Source: Cellulomonas sp. S1-8 (GTDB lineage: Bacteria; Actinomycetota; Actinomycetes; Actinomycetales; Cellulomonadaceae). From it: a DNA stretch of 64,000 nucleotides. Below are positions 17,807-26,931 of this stretch, piece after piece. The notes below the pieces were generated by a model. That model was given only the letters and a program-made list of their open reading frames with translations. It was not told where the DNA came from and searched no databases. How positions within the stretch are numbered: the first letter of the stretch is position 1; each line of letters begins with the position of its first letter. The position numbers and the translations under genes were made by a program. The DNA lies in contig NZ_CP110806.1 of NCBI RefSeq assembly GCF_026184235.1, forward strand, positions 1,798,001 through 1,862,000, written 5' to 3'.

Positions 17807-19012
17807 ATGAGCAGCGACCGACGTCCGCTCCCGGGGGACCCCCGGGTGCGCGAGCTCGTGCGGCAGGCCCGCGGGGTCTCCCGCCGACGCTTCCTCGCCG
17901 GGGCGGCAGGCACTGTCGGCACCGGCGCGCTGCTCGCCGCCTGCGGCACCGGCGGCTCGGCCACCGCGGGTGGTGGGGCGGCGTCCGACGGTCCGCTGCG
18001 CTGGGCGAACTGGACGGCCTACCTCGACCAGGACGAGGACGGCACCCGCTTCCCGACGCTGGAGGCGTTCGAGGAGCAGAGCGGGATCGCGGTCGAGTAC
18101 GCCGAGGACATCGAGGACAACGACACCTTCTACGGCAAGATCTCCGGCCAGCTCCGCGGCGGGCAGGACATCGGGTACGACGTCGTCACGCTCACCGACT
18201 GGATGGCGGCGCGCTGGATCCGGCAGGAGTTCGTCGCCGAGCTCGACCGGTCCCGCATGCCGAACGCCGAGAACATCCTGCCGAACCTCGCCGCGGTGGA
18301 CTTCGACGACGGCCGCCACTACTCGCTGACGTGGCAGTCCGGGTTCGCGGGCATCGCGTGGGACACCGAGGCCATCCCCGGTGGGCTGCGCAGCGTCTCG
18401 GACCTGTGGAACCCCGAGTACCGCGGACGGGTCCAGGTGCTCTCGGAGATGCGGGACACGATCGGCCTCATCATGCTCGAGAACGGCACGGACCCCGCCG
18501 GCAGCTGGACCACCGACGACTGGTCCGACGCGCTCGACGTGGTGCAACGCAACCTGGACAGCGGTCAGATCCGCCAGGTGCGCGGCAACTCCTACCTGCA
18601 GGACCTCGCGTCCGGCGACGCGATCGCGTGCCTCGCGTGGTCGGGCGACATCACCTCGCTCAACTACGAGCACGACGGCCGGTTCGCGTTCGCGATCCCG
18701 GACGCCGGCGGCACGCTGTGGAGCGACAACCTCATGGTGCCCAAGGCCTCGCCGCGCCGCGCGCAGGCCGAGGACCTCTTCAACTACTACTACGACCCGG
18801 TCGTCGCCGCCGAGGTGGCTGCGTGGGTCAACTTCGTGACCCCCGTCCAGGGCGCGCAGGAGGCGATGGCCGAGGTCGACCCCGAGCTGGCCCAGGACCC
18901 GATGATCTTCCCCACCAAGGAGCTCCTCGAGCAGGTCCACGTCTTCCGCACCCTGACCGCGGAGGAGGAGGAGCAGTACAACGGCCGGTTCCTCGCCGCG
19001 ATCGGCGCCTGA
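17807..19012 (+). CDS. potD: PotD-like polyamine ABC transporter substrate-binding lipoprotein, copy 1
   Basis: A 401-residue solute-binding protein. The N-terminus carries a twin-arginine motif (SRRRFLAGAAG, residues ~25-35) followed by a lipobox (LLAAC, Cys ~46), so it is probably exported folded by Tat and then lipidated. The mature part has the PotD/PotF start LRWANWTAYLD, then a family 1-type binding fold (YDVVTLTDWMAARWI, YSLTWQSGFAGIAWDT, LWNPEYRGRVQVLSEMRDTIGLIML, GDAIACLAWSGDI). It probably delivers putrescine or spermidine to PotBC. A near-identical paralogue follows 50 bp downstream. Confidence 0.92.
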   Translation: MSSDRRPLPGDPRVRELVRQARGVSRRRFLAGAAGTVGTGALLAACGTGGSATAGGGAASDGPLRWANWTAYLDQDEDGTRFPTLEAFEEQSGIAVEYAEDIEDNDTFYGKISGQLRGGQDIGYDVVTLTDWMAARWIRQEFVAELDRSRMPNAENILPNLAAVDFDDGRHYSLTWQSGFAGIAWDTEAIPGGLRSVSDLWNPEYRGRVQVLSEMRDTIGLIMLENGTDPAGSWTTDDWSDALDVVQRNLDSGQIRQVRGNSYLQDLASGDAIACLAWSGDITSLNYEHDGRFAFAIPDAGGTLWSDNLMVPKASPRRAQAEDLFNYYYDPVVAAEVAAWVNFVTPVQGAQEAMAEVDPELAQDPMIFPTKELLEQVHVFRTLTAEEEEQYNGRFLAAIGA

Positions 19013-19062
19013 GATCGTGTCCGCGCTCGAGACCGGCCGTGGGCCCCTGCGAGAGGAGCAAG

Positions 19063-20277
19063 ATGAGCAGCGTCCGACGTCCGCGACCGGCTGACCCTCG
19101 GGTGCGTGAGCTGGTCCGGCAGGCCCGGGGCTTGTCCCGGCGCCGCTTCCTCGCCGGGGCGGCAGGCACTGTCGGCACCGGTGCGCTGCTCGCCGCCTGC
19201 GGCACCGGCGGCACGGCCACCGCAGACGGTGCGGCGACGTCCGACGGTCCGCTGCGCTGGGCGAACTGGACGGCCTACCTCGACCAGGACGAGGACGGCA
19301 CCCGCTTCCCGACGCTGGAGGCGTTCGAGGAGCAGAGCGGGATCGCGGTCGAGTACGCCGAGGACATCGAGGACAACGACTCCTTCTACGAGAAGGTCTC
19401 CAGCCAGCTCGGCAGCGGGCAGGACATCGGGTACGACGTCGTCACGCTCACCGACTGGATGGCGGCGCGCTGGATCCGGCAGGAGCTCGTCGCCGAGCTC
19501 GACCGGTCCCGCATGCCGAACACCGCGAACATCCTGCCCAACCTCGACGCGGTGGACTTCGACGACGGCCGCCACTACTCGCTGACGTGGCAGTCCGGGT
19601 TCGCCGGCATCGCGTGGGACACCGAGCTGATCCCGGGGGGGCTGCGCAACGTCTCCGACCTGTGGAACCCCGAGTACCGCGGACGCGTCCAGGTGCTCTC
19701 CGAGATGCGGGACACGATGGGCCTCATCATGCTCGAGAACGGCACGGACCCCGCAGGGAGCTGGACCACCGACGACTGGTTCGACGCGCTCGACGTGGTG
19801 CAACGCAACCTGGACAGCGGTCAGATCAGCCAGGTACGCGGTAACTCCTACCTGGAGGACCTCGCGTCCGGCGACGCCGTCGCGTGCCTCGCGTGGTCGG
19901 GCGACATCACCTCGCTCAACTACGAGCACGACGGCCGGTTCGCGTTCGCGATCCCGGACGCCGGCGGCATGCTGTGGAGCGACAACCTCATGGTGCCCAA
20001 GGCCTCGCCGCGCCGCGCGCAGGCCGAGGACCTCTTCAACTACTACTACGACCCGGTCGTCGCCGCCGAGGTGGCCGCGTGGGTCAACTACGTGACCCCC
20101 GTCCAGGGCGCGCAGGAGGCGATGGCCGAGGTCGACCCCGAGCTGGCCCAGGACCCGATGATCTTCCCCACCGAGGAGCTCCTCGAGCAGGTCCATGTCT
20201 TCCGCACGCTCACCCCGGCCGAGGAGGAGCGGTACTACGGCCAGTTCCTCGTAGCGATCGGAGCCTCGGGGACGTGA
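19063..20277 (+). CDS. potD: PotD-like polyamine ABC transporter substrate-binding lipoprotein, copy 2
   Basis: A 404-residue paralogue of the preceding gene, differing by eye at about 34 positions (around 91% identity). It has the same Tat motif (SRRRFLAGAAG) and lipobox (LLAAC). Differences cluster in the N-terminal linker, residues ~105-120 (TFYGKISGQLRGG becomes SFYEKVSSQLGSG), scattered sites such as DWS to DWF and QIR to QIS, and the C-terminus. The upstream leader with its GAGAGGAGC ribosome binding site is duplicated too. The stop overlaps the potA start (GTGA), so this copy is the one translationally coupled to the transporter. Confidence 0.92.
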   Translation: MSSVRRPRPADPRVRELVRQARGLSRRRFLAGAAGTVGTGALLAACGTGGTATADGAATSDGPLRWANWTAYLDQDEDGTRFPTLEAFEEQSGIAVEYAEDIEDNDSFYEKVSSQLGSGQDIGYDVVTLTDWMAARWIRQELVAELDRSRMPNTANILPNLDAVDFDDGRHYSLTWQSGFAGIAWDTELIPGGLRNVSDLWNPEYRGRVQVLSEMRDTMGLIMLENGTDPAGSWTTDDWFDALDVVQRNLDSGQISQVRGNSYLEDLASGDAVACLAWSGDITSLNYEHDGRFAFAIPDAGGMLWSDNLMVPKASPRRAQAEDLFNYYYDPVVAAEVAAWVNYVTPVQGAQEAMAEVDPELAQDPMIFPTEELLEQVHVFRTLTPAEEERYYGQFLVAIGASGT

Positions 20278-21452
20278 CCGCCCTCGACGCCGACAAGAGC
20301 GAGGCGCCCGCGTCCGCGCAGGCTGGCGGCGCGGCCCTCGAGATCGTGCGGGTCACCAAGCGGTTCGGCACCTTCGCCGCCGTCGACGACCTCACGCTCA
20401 CCGTGCCCTCGGGGGCCTTCTTCGCGCTGCTGGGCCCGTCGGGCTGCGGCAAGACGACGACCCTGCGGATGGTCGCAGGCCTCGAGCGGCCGTCCGCGGG
20501 GACGATCCGCCTCGCAGGGCGCGACGTGACGGGCGCACCCGCGCACCGCCGGCCGGTCAACACCGTGTTCCAGTCGTACGCGCTGTTCCCGCACCTGAAC
20601 GTGCTGGAGAACGTGGCGTTCGGGCTCCGGCGGCGCGGCGTGCGCGACGTGCGGGCACGTGCGATCGACGCGCTCGCACTCGTCGAGCTCGCGCACCTCG
20701 CCGAGCGCCGCCCCGCCCAGCTCTCGGGCGGTCAGCAGCAGCGCGTCGCGCTCGCGCGGGCGGTGGTCAACCGGCCCGCGCTGCTGCTGCTGGACGAGCC
20801 CCTCGGAGCCCTCGACCTCAAGCTGCGCCGCCAGATGCAGCTCGAGCTCAAGCGCATCCAGGCGGAGGTCGGCATCACCTTCGTGCACGTCACGCACGAC
20901 CAGGAGGAGGCCATGACCATGGCCGACACGGTCGCCGTGATGAACGGCGGCCGGATCGAACAGCTCGGCGCCCCCGCCGACCTGTACGAGCACCCCCGGA
21001 CGTCCTTCGTCGCGAACTTCCTGGGTCAGTCGAACCTCGTCCCGGGCACCGTGGTCGAGCGGTTCGACGGGGGCGCGATGCTCGGCGTCGACGTGGCGGG
21101 CTCCCGCGTCCTGGTGCCCGCCGCCCGCAGCGTGGCCTCGGGACCGCGGGTGCTGGTCGGTGTGCGTCCGGAGAAGGTGCGGCTGGTCGACGGGCCCGTC
21201 GTCGGCAGCGGAGACAACCACCTGGGCCCCGGCACCGTCGTCGACGCGTCGTTCGCCGGGGTCAGCACGCAGTACCAGGTCGCGGTCGACGGGGTGGGCA
21301 CGTTCGGGGTGTTCGCGCAGAACGCCGGCAGCGCCGCCCTGCACGCGCCCGGCAGCCGCGTCCACCTCGCCTGGTCGCCGCCCTTCACGTTCGCGCTCGA
21401 CGGTCACGAGGAGCCGGCGGCCGGGACGCTCGACCTGGACGACGAGCCGTGA
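20274..21452 (+). CDS. potA: Polyamine ABC transporter ATP-binding protein
   Basis: The ATPase of the importer, 392 residues. It shows Walker A GPSGCGKTTTLRM (~54-66), Q-loop VFQSYALFPHL, ABC signature QLSGGQQQRVALARA, Walker B LLLLDEPLGALD, and the H-loop VHVTHDQEEA. A C-terminal TOBE_2 regulatory domain follows (RVLVGVRPEKVRL... then VDASFAGVSTQYQV). The GTG at 20274 overlaps the second potD. It forms a tightly overlapped operon with potB and potC. Confidence 0.95.
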   Translation: MTALDADKSEAPASAQAGGAALEIVRVTKRFGTFAAVDDLTLTVPSGAFFALLGPSGCGKTTTLRMVAGLERPSAGTIRLAGRDVTGAPAHRRPVNTVFQSYALFPHLNVLENVAFGLRRRGVRDVRARAIDALALVELAHLAERRPAQLSGGQQQRVALARAVVNRPALLLLDEPLGALDLKLRRQMQLELKRIQAEVGITFVHVTHDQEEAMTMADTVAVMNGGRIEQLGAPADLYEHPRTSFVANFLGQSNLVPGTVVERFDGGAMLGVDVAGSRVLVPAARSVASGPRVLVGVRPEKVRLVDGPVVGSGDNHLGPGTVVDASFAGVSTQYQVAVDGVGTFGVFAQNAGSAALHAPGSRVHLAWSPPFTFALDGHEEPAAGTLDLDDEP

Positions 21453-22384
21453 GCGTCGTCGCCGCCCTCGTCCGGCCGGCGACGCCTACCGGTCCCGCCG
21501 GCACCGACCGCGCCGGTGCGCCCGCGCGACCCGGGCGCGGCTACCGGGGACTGCTCGTCCCGGGGCTGCTGTACCTCGTCGCGTTCTTCGTGCTGCCCGT
21601 CGGCACGCTGCTCGCGATGTCCCTGTACGCCCCCGTGCCGGGCGGCGAGCTCGGTGACTTCACGCCCGCGCTCCGGTGGCAGAACTACCCCGACGCCCTG
21701 GCGCAGTTCTGGCCGCAGCTCGCGCGTTCCTTCGGGTTCGCCGCCGTGGCGACCCTCACCTGCCTCGCCATCGGGTACCCGATGGCGTACGTCATCGCGG
21801 TCCGGGCCCGCGGGCGTCCGGGCCTGCAGGGCCTGCTCGTCGTCCTCGTCGTGGCGCCGTTCTTCACGAGCTTCATCCTGAGGACCATCGCCTGGAAGCA
21901 GATCCTGGCCGACGACGCCGCCGTGGTGACCGCGCTGCGGTGGCTGCACGTCCTGGCCCCGGACGGGCGGCTCTCGGCGGCACCGGCCGCGGTCGTCATC
22001 GGCCTGACGTACTCCTTCCTGCCGTTCATGGTGCTGCCGCTCTACGCGGCGCTGGAACGCCTCGACCCCCGCATGCTCGAGGCCGGCGCCGACCTGTACG
22101 CGACGCCGCTGACGACCTTCCGCACGGTCACGCTGCCGCTGTCGATGCCCGGGGTGGTCGCCGGCACGCTGCTGACGTTCATCCCGGCCACGGGTGACTA
22201 CGTCAACTCCTCGCTGCTGGGCAACAACACGACGACCGTCATGGTGGGGCAGGTCGTCGACGCCAGGTTCTTCCGCGTGCTGGACTACCCGACGGCCGCC
22301 GTCCTGTCGGTCGTGCTCATGGTCTCGATCCTCGTGCTCGTCACCGGGTACGTGCGGCGCGCCGGTACCGAGGAGCTCCTGTGA
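21449..22384 (+). CDS. potB: Polyamine ABC transporter permease
   Basis: A 311-residue inner-membrane permease with about six transmembrane segments, beginning near GLLVPGLLYLVAFFVLPVGTLLAMSLY. The BPD_transp_1 EAA loop is visible as LEAGADLYATPLTTFRTVTLPLSMPGVVAGTL, which contacts PotA. The GTG overlaps the potA stop and the stop overlaps potC (GTGA both times). It pairs with PotC to form the translocation channel. Confidence 0.94.
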   Translation: MSVVAALVRPATPTGPAGTDRAGAPARPGRGYRGLLVPGLLYLVAFFVLPVGTLLAMSLYAPVPGGELGDFTPALRWQNYPDALAQFWPQLARSFGFAAVATLTCLAIGYPMAYVIAVRARGRPGLQGLLVVLVVAPFFTSFILRTIAWKQILADDAAVVTALRWLHVLAPDGRLSAAPAAVVIGLTYSFLPFMVLPLYAALERLDPRMLEAGADLYATPLTTFRTVTLPLSMPGVVAGTLLTFIPATGDYVNSSLLGNNTTTVMVGQVVDARFFRVLDYPTAAVLSVVLMVSILVLVTGYVRRAGTEELL

Positions 22385-23169
22385 GCAGGGCGCGGCTGAG
22401 CGCCGCGGTCGTGCCGGTGTTCGCGTCCCTGGGGTTCGTCTTCCTGCTCGTGCCCGTCGCCTACACCGTGCTCTTCTCGTTCAACGACGCGGGCAAGACC
22501 AATCTCTCGTGGCAGGGGTTCACGCTCGACGCGTGGCGCAACCCGTGCGGGGCGCCGCGGGTGTGCGAGGCGCTGGTGGGGTCGCTGCAGGTCGGCCTGG
22601 TCTCGACACTGGTGGCCACGACGCTGGGCACGCTGCTCGCGATCGCCCTGGTGCGTGCGCGGTTCCGCGGGCGTGGGCCGGTGAACCTGCTCGTCTTCCT
22701 GCCCATGGCCACGCCGGAGGTGGTGCTGGGCGCGGCCCTGGTCTCCCAGTTCCTGTCGCTGCGGCTGCCGCTGGGCTTCTGGACCGTGGTCGTGGCGCAC
22801 GTGCTTTTCTGCCTGAGCTTCGTCGTCGTCGCCGTCAAAGCCCGCGTGGCGACGCTCGACCCCGCGCTCGAGCAGGCCGCCGCCGACCTGTACGCCACCC
22901 CCTGGCAGGCGTTCTGGCGGGTGACGTTCCCCCTGCTGCTGCCCGGCATCGGGGCGGCGGCGCTGCTGGCCTTCAGCCTCAGCTTCGACGACTTCATCGT
23001 CACGAACTTCACGTCGGGCGGGTTCGCGACGTTCCCCAAGTTCGTCTACGTCTCGGCCACCCGCGGCATCCCGCCGCAGGCCAACGTCATCAGCTCGGCC
23101 ATGTTCGTCCTGGCGCTGCTGGTCGTCGCGGTCGTCGCGATGGTGTCCCGGGCGCGTCGGCGCGGCTGA
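22381..23169 (+). CDS. potC: Polyamine ABC transporter permease
   Basis: A 262-residue permease, partner of PotB. It begins with a hydrophobic segment (VVPVFASLGFVFLLVPVAYTVLFSF), has six predicted membrane spans, and the EAA loop LEQAAADLYATPWQAFWRVTFPLLLPGIGAA followed by FSLSFDDFIVTNF, which is characteristic of PotC. It ends the polyamine uptake operon. A weak hairpin (GGGGCG 23179-23184 with CGCCCC 23190-23195) follows the stop. Confidence 0.94.
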   Translation: MSRARLSAAVVPVFASLGFVFLLVPVAYTVLFSFNDAGKTNLSWQGFTLDAWRNPCGAPRVCEALVGSLQVGLVSTLVATTLGTLLAIALVRARFRGRGPVNLLVFLPMATPEVVLGAALVSQFLSLRLPLGFWTVVVAHVLFCLSFVVVAVKARVATLDPALEQAAADLYATPWQAFWRVTFPLLLPGIGAAALLAFSLSFDDFIVTNFTSGGFATFPKFVYVSATRGIPPQANVISSAMFVLALLVVAVVAMVSRARRRG

Positions 23170-23178
23170 GGCGCCTGA

Positions 23179-23195
23179 GGGGCGTCACCCGCCCC
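23179..23195 (+). terminator. Weak hairpin after potC
   Basis: A six-base-pair GC stem with a five-base loop sits ten bases after the potC stop. It is a possible but weak operon terminator. Confidence 0.3.
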
Positions 23196-23325
23196 GGCGG
23201 TCCGTCGCTGCGCCGACCGGGCGATCCTCCCAGCGTCCTCCCAGGTGCCCGGCCGACGATGTCGCCGCGCGGACGTACCCTGTCGGCGCAGGGACGGGCC
23301 GTCCGGCCTGCGGGAGGTGGGAGTC

Positions 23326-24639
23326 GTGGAGACGTTCGTCGGGGTCCTCGTCTTCGTCGTCGTGCTGCTCGGGTCGATCGCCCTGCACGAGGTCGGGCAC
23401 ATGGTGCCCGCCAAGCGCTTCGGTGTGCGCGTCAGCCAGTACATGGTCGGCTTCGGGCCGACCCTGTGGTCCCGCACCCGCGGTGAGACGGAGTACGGCG
23501 TCAAGGCGCTGCCGCTCGGCGGGTACGTGCGCCTGATCGGCATGTACCCCACGGACGAGGCCGTCGGGGCGCGCGAGCCGCGCGGCTGGTGGCAGCGCGT
23601 GGCCGCAGGTGCCCGCGCGGCCAGCGCGGAGGAGATCCGGCCGGGCGAGGACCACCGCGCGTTCTACCGTCTGTCGACGCCCAAGAAGCTCGTCGTCATG
23701 CTCGGCGGACCGGTCATGAACCTGCTGATCGCCGTCGTGCTGGTGCTGGTGGCGTACGTCGGCATCGGGGTGCCCGTGGCCGGGACGACGGTCGCGAGCG
23801 TGTCGGAGTGCATCGTGGCCATCGACGCCCCCGCCGGCACCACCTGCAGCGCTGACGACCCCGCCGCGCCCGCCGCCGCCGCGGGGGTGCTGCCGGGGGA
23901 CCGCCTGGTGTCGTACGACGGCGTCGAGGTCACGTCGTGGGCGCAGGTCAGCGGCCTGATCCGGGAGAGCGGGGACCGCACCGTCACGATGGTCGTCGAG
24001 CGTGACGGGCAGCAGCAGGACCTGAGCGTCACCCCCGTGGTCGCCGAGCGCCCTGTGGTCGACGAGGACGGGGCGGCCGTCACCGACGAGTCCGGCGAGC
24101 TCGTGACGCGCGAGGTCGGCTTCCTCGGGGTGGGTCCCACGTCGGTGGTCGAGCGCCAGTCCGTCGGCATGGCGCTCGAGGTCGCGGCGTCCGCGACCTG
24201 GCAGACGGTGCAGGTCGTCGCGACCCTGCCGCAGCGCGTCGGGGCGCTCGTCGAGACGACGTTCACGGGCGGCGAGCGTGACCGGACCTCCATCGTGGGC
24301 CCGGTCGGGGTCGGGCGGTTCGCCGGCGAGATCGCGGCGATGGACACCGAACCCGTCGCCGTCCGCGCCGCGGGCCTGCTGACCACGCTCGCGATGCTCA
24401 ACCTCGCGCTCTTCGTCTTCAACCTGCTGCCGCTGCCCCCGCTGGACGGCGGGCACGTCGTGACCGCGCTCTGGGAGGGCGCCCGTCGCCAGCTCTCGCG
24501 GCTGCGGGGCGTGGTCCGCACGCGCCCGGCGGACTCGGCGCTGCTCGTCCCGCTCGCGTACACGGTCTTCGCCGTGCTGGGCGGCGTGGGGCTCCTGCTC
24601 CTCTACGTCGACATCGTCAACCCGGTGCGGCTCGGCTGA
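23326..24639 (+). CDS. rip1: Site-2 (RIP/RseP-type) membrane metalloprotease
   Basis: An intramembrane zinc protease of 437 residues. The first span carries the zinc motif HEVGH (near residue 22). It is followed by [18 protein letters not shown] and [13 protein letters not shown], a central span ([25 protein letters not shown]), a PDZ domain ([25 protein letters not shown]), and the C-terminal catalytic motif [14 protein letters not shown]. Homologues cleave anti-sigma factors and divisome or lipid-regulating substrates (Rip1 in mycobacteria). The GTG at 23326 has GGGAGG eight bases upstream. It stands directly upstream of ispG, as in other actinobacteria. Confidence 0.93.
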   Translation: METFVGVLVFVVVLLGSIALHEVGHMVPAKRFGVRVSQYMVGFGPTLWSRTRGETEYGVKALPLGGYVRLIGMYPTDEAVGAREPRGWWQRVAAGARAASAEEIRPGEDHRAFYRLSTPKKLVVMLGGPVMNLLIAVVLVLVAYVGIGVPVAGTTVASVSECIVAIDAPAGTTCSADDPAAPAAAAGVLPGDRLVSYDGVEVTSWAQVSGLIRESGDRTVTMVVERDGQQQDLSVTPVVAERPVVDEDGAAVTDESGELVTREVGFLGVGPTSVVERQSVGMALEVAASATWQTVQVVATLPQRVGALVETTFTGGERDRTSIVGPVGVGRFAGEIAAMDTEPVAVRAAGLLTTLAMLNLALFVFNLLPLPPLDGGHVVTALWEGARRQLSRLRGVVRTRPADSALLVPLAYTVFAVLGGVGLLLLYVDIVNPVRLG

Positions 24640-24715
24640 CGGTCGACACGGGCGAGACGCGCCCCGGGGCGGTCGGTCCGTGGACGTCCGGTGACGGGCC
24701 GGTGAGCATGCGGGT

Positions 24716-24735
24716 GCCGCCCGCCCGGGGGCGGC
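24716..24735 (+). terminator. Hairpin between rip1-type gene and ispG
   Basis: GCCGCCC (24716-24722) pairs with GGGCGGC (24729-24735) across a six-base loop, 77 bases after the protease stop. It is a possible terminator just ahead of the ispG promoter candidate. Confidence 0.4.
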
Positions 24736-24767
24736 CTGCGGGGCCGGGGGGGTGGGATGATGGAGCG

Positions 24768-25928
24768 GTGAGCACCTCGATCAACCTCGGCATGCCGCAG
24801 CCTCCCGCACAGGTGCTGGCTCCCCGGCGCGTGTCCCGCAAGATCCGCGTCGGCAAGGTCGCGGTCGGCGGTGACGCCCCGGTCTCGGTGCAGTCGATGA
24901 CGACGACGCCCACGACCGACATCAACCGGACGCTCCAGCAGATCGCCGAGCTCACCGCGGCGGGCTGCGACATCGTGCGCGTGGCGGTCCCGACGCAGGA
25001 CGACGCGGACGCGCTGGCGACGATCGCACGCAAGTCGCAGCTCCCCGTGATCGCGGACATCCACTTCCAGCCCAAGTACGTCTTCGCGGCGATCGACGCC
25101 GGGTGCGCCGCGGTGCGGGTGAACCCGGGCAACATCCGCAAGTTCGACGACCAGATCAAGGAGATCGCGGACCGCGCGACCGCGGCCGGGGTCTCGATCC
25201 GGATCGGCGTCAACGCGGGATCGCTCGACCCGCGGCTGCTCGCCAAGTACGGCAAGGCCACCCCCGAGGCGCTCGTCGAGTCGGCCGTGTGGGAGGCGTC
25301 GCTGTTCGAGGAGCACGGCTTCCGCGACTTCAAGATCAGCGTCAAGCACAACGACCCGGTCATCATGGTGCGGGCGTACGAGCTGCTCGCCGAGCGTGGG
25401 GACTGGCCCCTGCACCTCGGCGTCACCGAGGCGGGCCCCGCCTTCCAGGGGACCATCAAGTCCGCCACCGCCTTCGGTGCCCTGCTCAGCAAGGGCATCG
25501 GCGACACCATCCGCGTGTCCCTCTCGGCCCCGCCGGTGGAGGAGGTCAAGGTCGGCCTGCAGATCCTGCAGTCCCTCAACCTGCGCCCGCGCAAGCTCGA
25601 GATCGTGTCCTGCCCGTCGTGCGGTCGCGCGCAGGTCGACGTCTACACGCTCGCCGAGAAGGTGACGGCCGGTCTGGAGGGCATGGAGGTGCCGCTGCGC
25701 GTCGCCGTCATGGGCTGCGTCGTCAACGGTCCCGGCGAGGCACGCGAGGCCGACCTGGGCGTGGCGTCGGGCAACGGCAAGGGGCAGATCTTCGTCAAGG
25801 GCGTGGTCGTCAAGACCGTGCCCGAGGCGCTCATCGTCGAGACGCTCATCGAGGAGGCCATGCGCCTGGCCGAGACGATGGACCCGGTCGAGGCCGGCGC
25901 CGGCTCGCCCGTGGTCTCGATCAGCTGA
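24768..25928 (+). CDS. ispG: (E)-4-hydroxy-3-methylbut-2-enyl-diphosphate synthase
   Basis: IspG converts MEcPP to HMBPP, the penultimate MEP-pathway step, with a 4Fe-4S cluster. The 386-residue protein has the TIM barrel ([64 protein letters not shown]) and the cluster ligands C-P-S-C (~282, 285) and GCVVNGPGE (~317). The GTG at 24768 is favoured: GATGAT ends six bases before it, a -10-like arrangement seen at many starts here. With dxr at 11.5 kb, this window holds two MEP-pathway genes. Confidence 0.97.
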   Translation: MSTSINLGMPQPPAQVLAPRRVSRKIRVGKVAVGGDAPVSVQSMTTTPTTDINRTLQQIAELTAAGCDIVRVAVPTQDDADALATIARKSQLPVIADIHFQPKYVFAAIDAGCAAVRVNPGNIRKFDDQIKEIADRATAAGVSIRIGVNAGSLDPRLLAKYGKATPEALVESAVWEASLFEEHGFRDFKISVKHNDPVIMVRAYELLAERGDWPLHLGVTEAGPAFQGTIKSATAFGALLSKGIGDTIRVSLSAPPVEEVKVGLQILQSLNLRPRKLEIVSCPSCGRAQVDVYTLAEKVTAGLEGMEVPLRVAVMGCVVNGPGEAREADLGVASGNGKGQIFVKGVVVKTVPEALIVETLIEEAMRLAETMDPVEAGAGSPVVSIS

Positions 25929-26003
25929 GCCCACGGGGTGAGTCCTGCCGAGCCGCACCTCTCCCCGGCGACATCGCAGTGTGACGTGGGGCACAATCGG
26001 AGG

Positions 26004-26906
26004 ATGGCGGCACCGCACGCGACGACGCTCCCGGGACGAACCGGCGCGCTCGTCCTCGCCGATGCCGACGTCCCGGCCGCGCTGGCGCTGTGCGCCGTCG
26101 ACCCCGTGGCCTCGGTGCTCGCCACCAGCCGGCTCGAGCACGCCGCCGTCGGCGGGCTGCGGCGCGCCGGCGGTGAGCTGTGGGGCTACGCCGAGGACGG
26201 CGTCCTGGTGGCGGTCTGCTGGGTCGGCGCGAACCTCGTCCCGGTCGTCGGGGCCGTCGACGCCGACGTGACCGCGCGGGCGCTGGCCGCGTTCGCCGAC
26301 CTGGGACGCGCCCGCGGCCGGCGCTGCTCGTCGATCGTCGGGCCGGCCGACGCCGTGCTGGGCCTGTGGTCACGGCTGCGCGGCGCGTGGCCCGTCGAGC
26401 GCGAGGTGCGGGCGCACCAGCCGTCGATGGTGCTGGCGGGGGACCCGCTGGTCGCCCCTGACCCGCGGGTGCGGCGGTCGCGGCCCGAGGAGTACGACGT
26501 GGTGCTGCCGGCGTGCATCCGCATGTTCACGGAGGAGGTCGGGTACTCCCCGGCCAGCGGGCCGGGCGGGCCGTACGAGATCCGGGTGCGCCGCCTCCTG
26601 GAGGAGGGCCGCTCGTTCGTCCTCGTCGACCGCGAGGGCAGCTGGCGGCGCCCCCGCGTCGTGTTCAAGGCCGAGGTGCCCGCTGTCGCCGGCGGCGTCG
26701 CACAGGTGCAGGGCGTGTGGGTCGACCCGGAGCGTCGCGGCGAGCGGCTCTCGGAGGGCGGCATGGCCGCCGTCGTCCAGGCGACCCGCGCCGAGATCGC
26801 ACCGGTGGTCTCGCTGTACGTCAACGGCTACAACACGCGCGCCGTGCGCGCGTACGAGGCCGTCGGCTTCCGCGAGGTCGGGACGTACGCGACCGTCCTC
26901 TTCTGA
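26004..26906 (+). CDS. GNAT-family acetyltransferase with N-terminal DUF4081
   Basis: A 300-residue protein. The N-terminal half matches the DUF4081 type found before GNAT domains in actinobacteria (VLATSRLEHAA, GYAEDGVLVAVCWVGANLVPV). The C-terminal half is a GNAT fold (FTEEVGYSP, GVAQVQGVWVDPERRGERLSEGGMAAVVQATR, SLYVNGYNTRAVRAYEAVGFREVGTYATVLF). It follows ispG as in mycobacteria (Rv2867c). The substrate is unknown. The ATG at 26004 is preceded by CACAAT with six bases between, so the mRNA may be leaderless; an upstream in-frame GTG at 25938 is less likely. Confidence 0.88.
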   Translation: MAAPHATTLPGRTGALVLADADVPAALALCAVDPVASVLATSRLEHAAVGGLRRAGGELWGYAEDGVLVAVCWVGANLVPVVGAVDADVTARALAAFADLGRARGRRCSSIVGPADAVLGLWSRLRGAWPVEREVRAHQPSMVLAGDPLVAPDPRVRRSRPEEYDVVLPACIRMFTEEVGYSPASGPGGPYEIRVRRLLEEGRSFVLVDREGSWRRPRVVFKAEVPAVAGGVAQVQGVWVDPERRGERLSEGGMAAVVQATRAEIAPVVSLYVNGYNTRAVRAYEAVGFREVGTYATVLF

Positions 26907-26931
26907 CGGGCCCGTGCCACCCGAGCGCCCG

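Noticed and set aside
17807..20277. The second potD copy as an assembly duplication
   Set aside because: The copies differ at about 34 residues and many silent sites, and have different 3' ends, so they are distinct genes.
23305..23330. Earlier start for the rip1-type protease at 23245
   Set aside because: That start would add a Pro/Arg-rich stretch before the first membrane span and has no ribosome binding site, whereas the GTG at 23326 follows GGGAGG.
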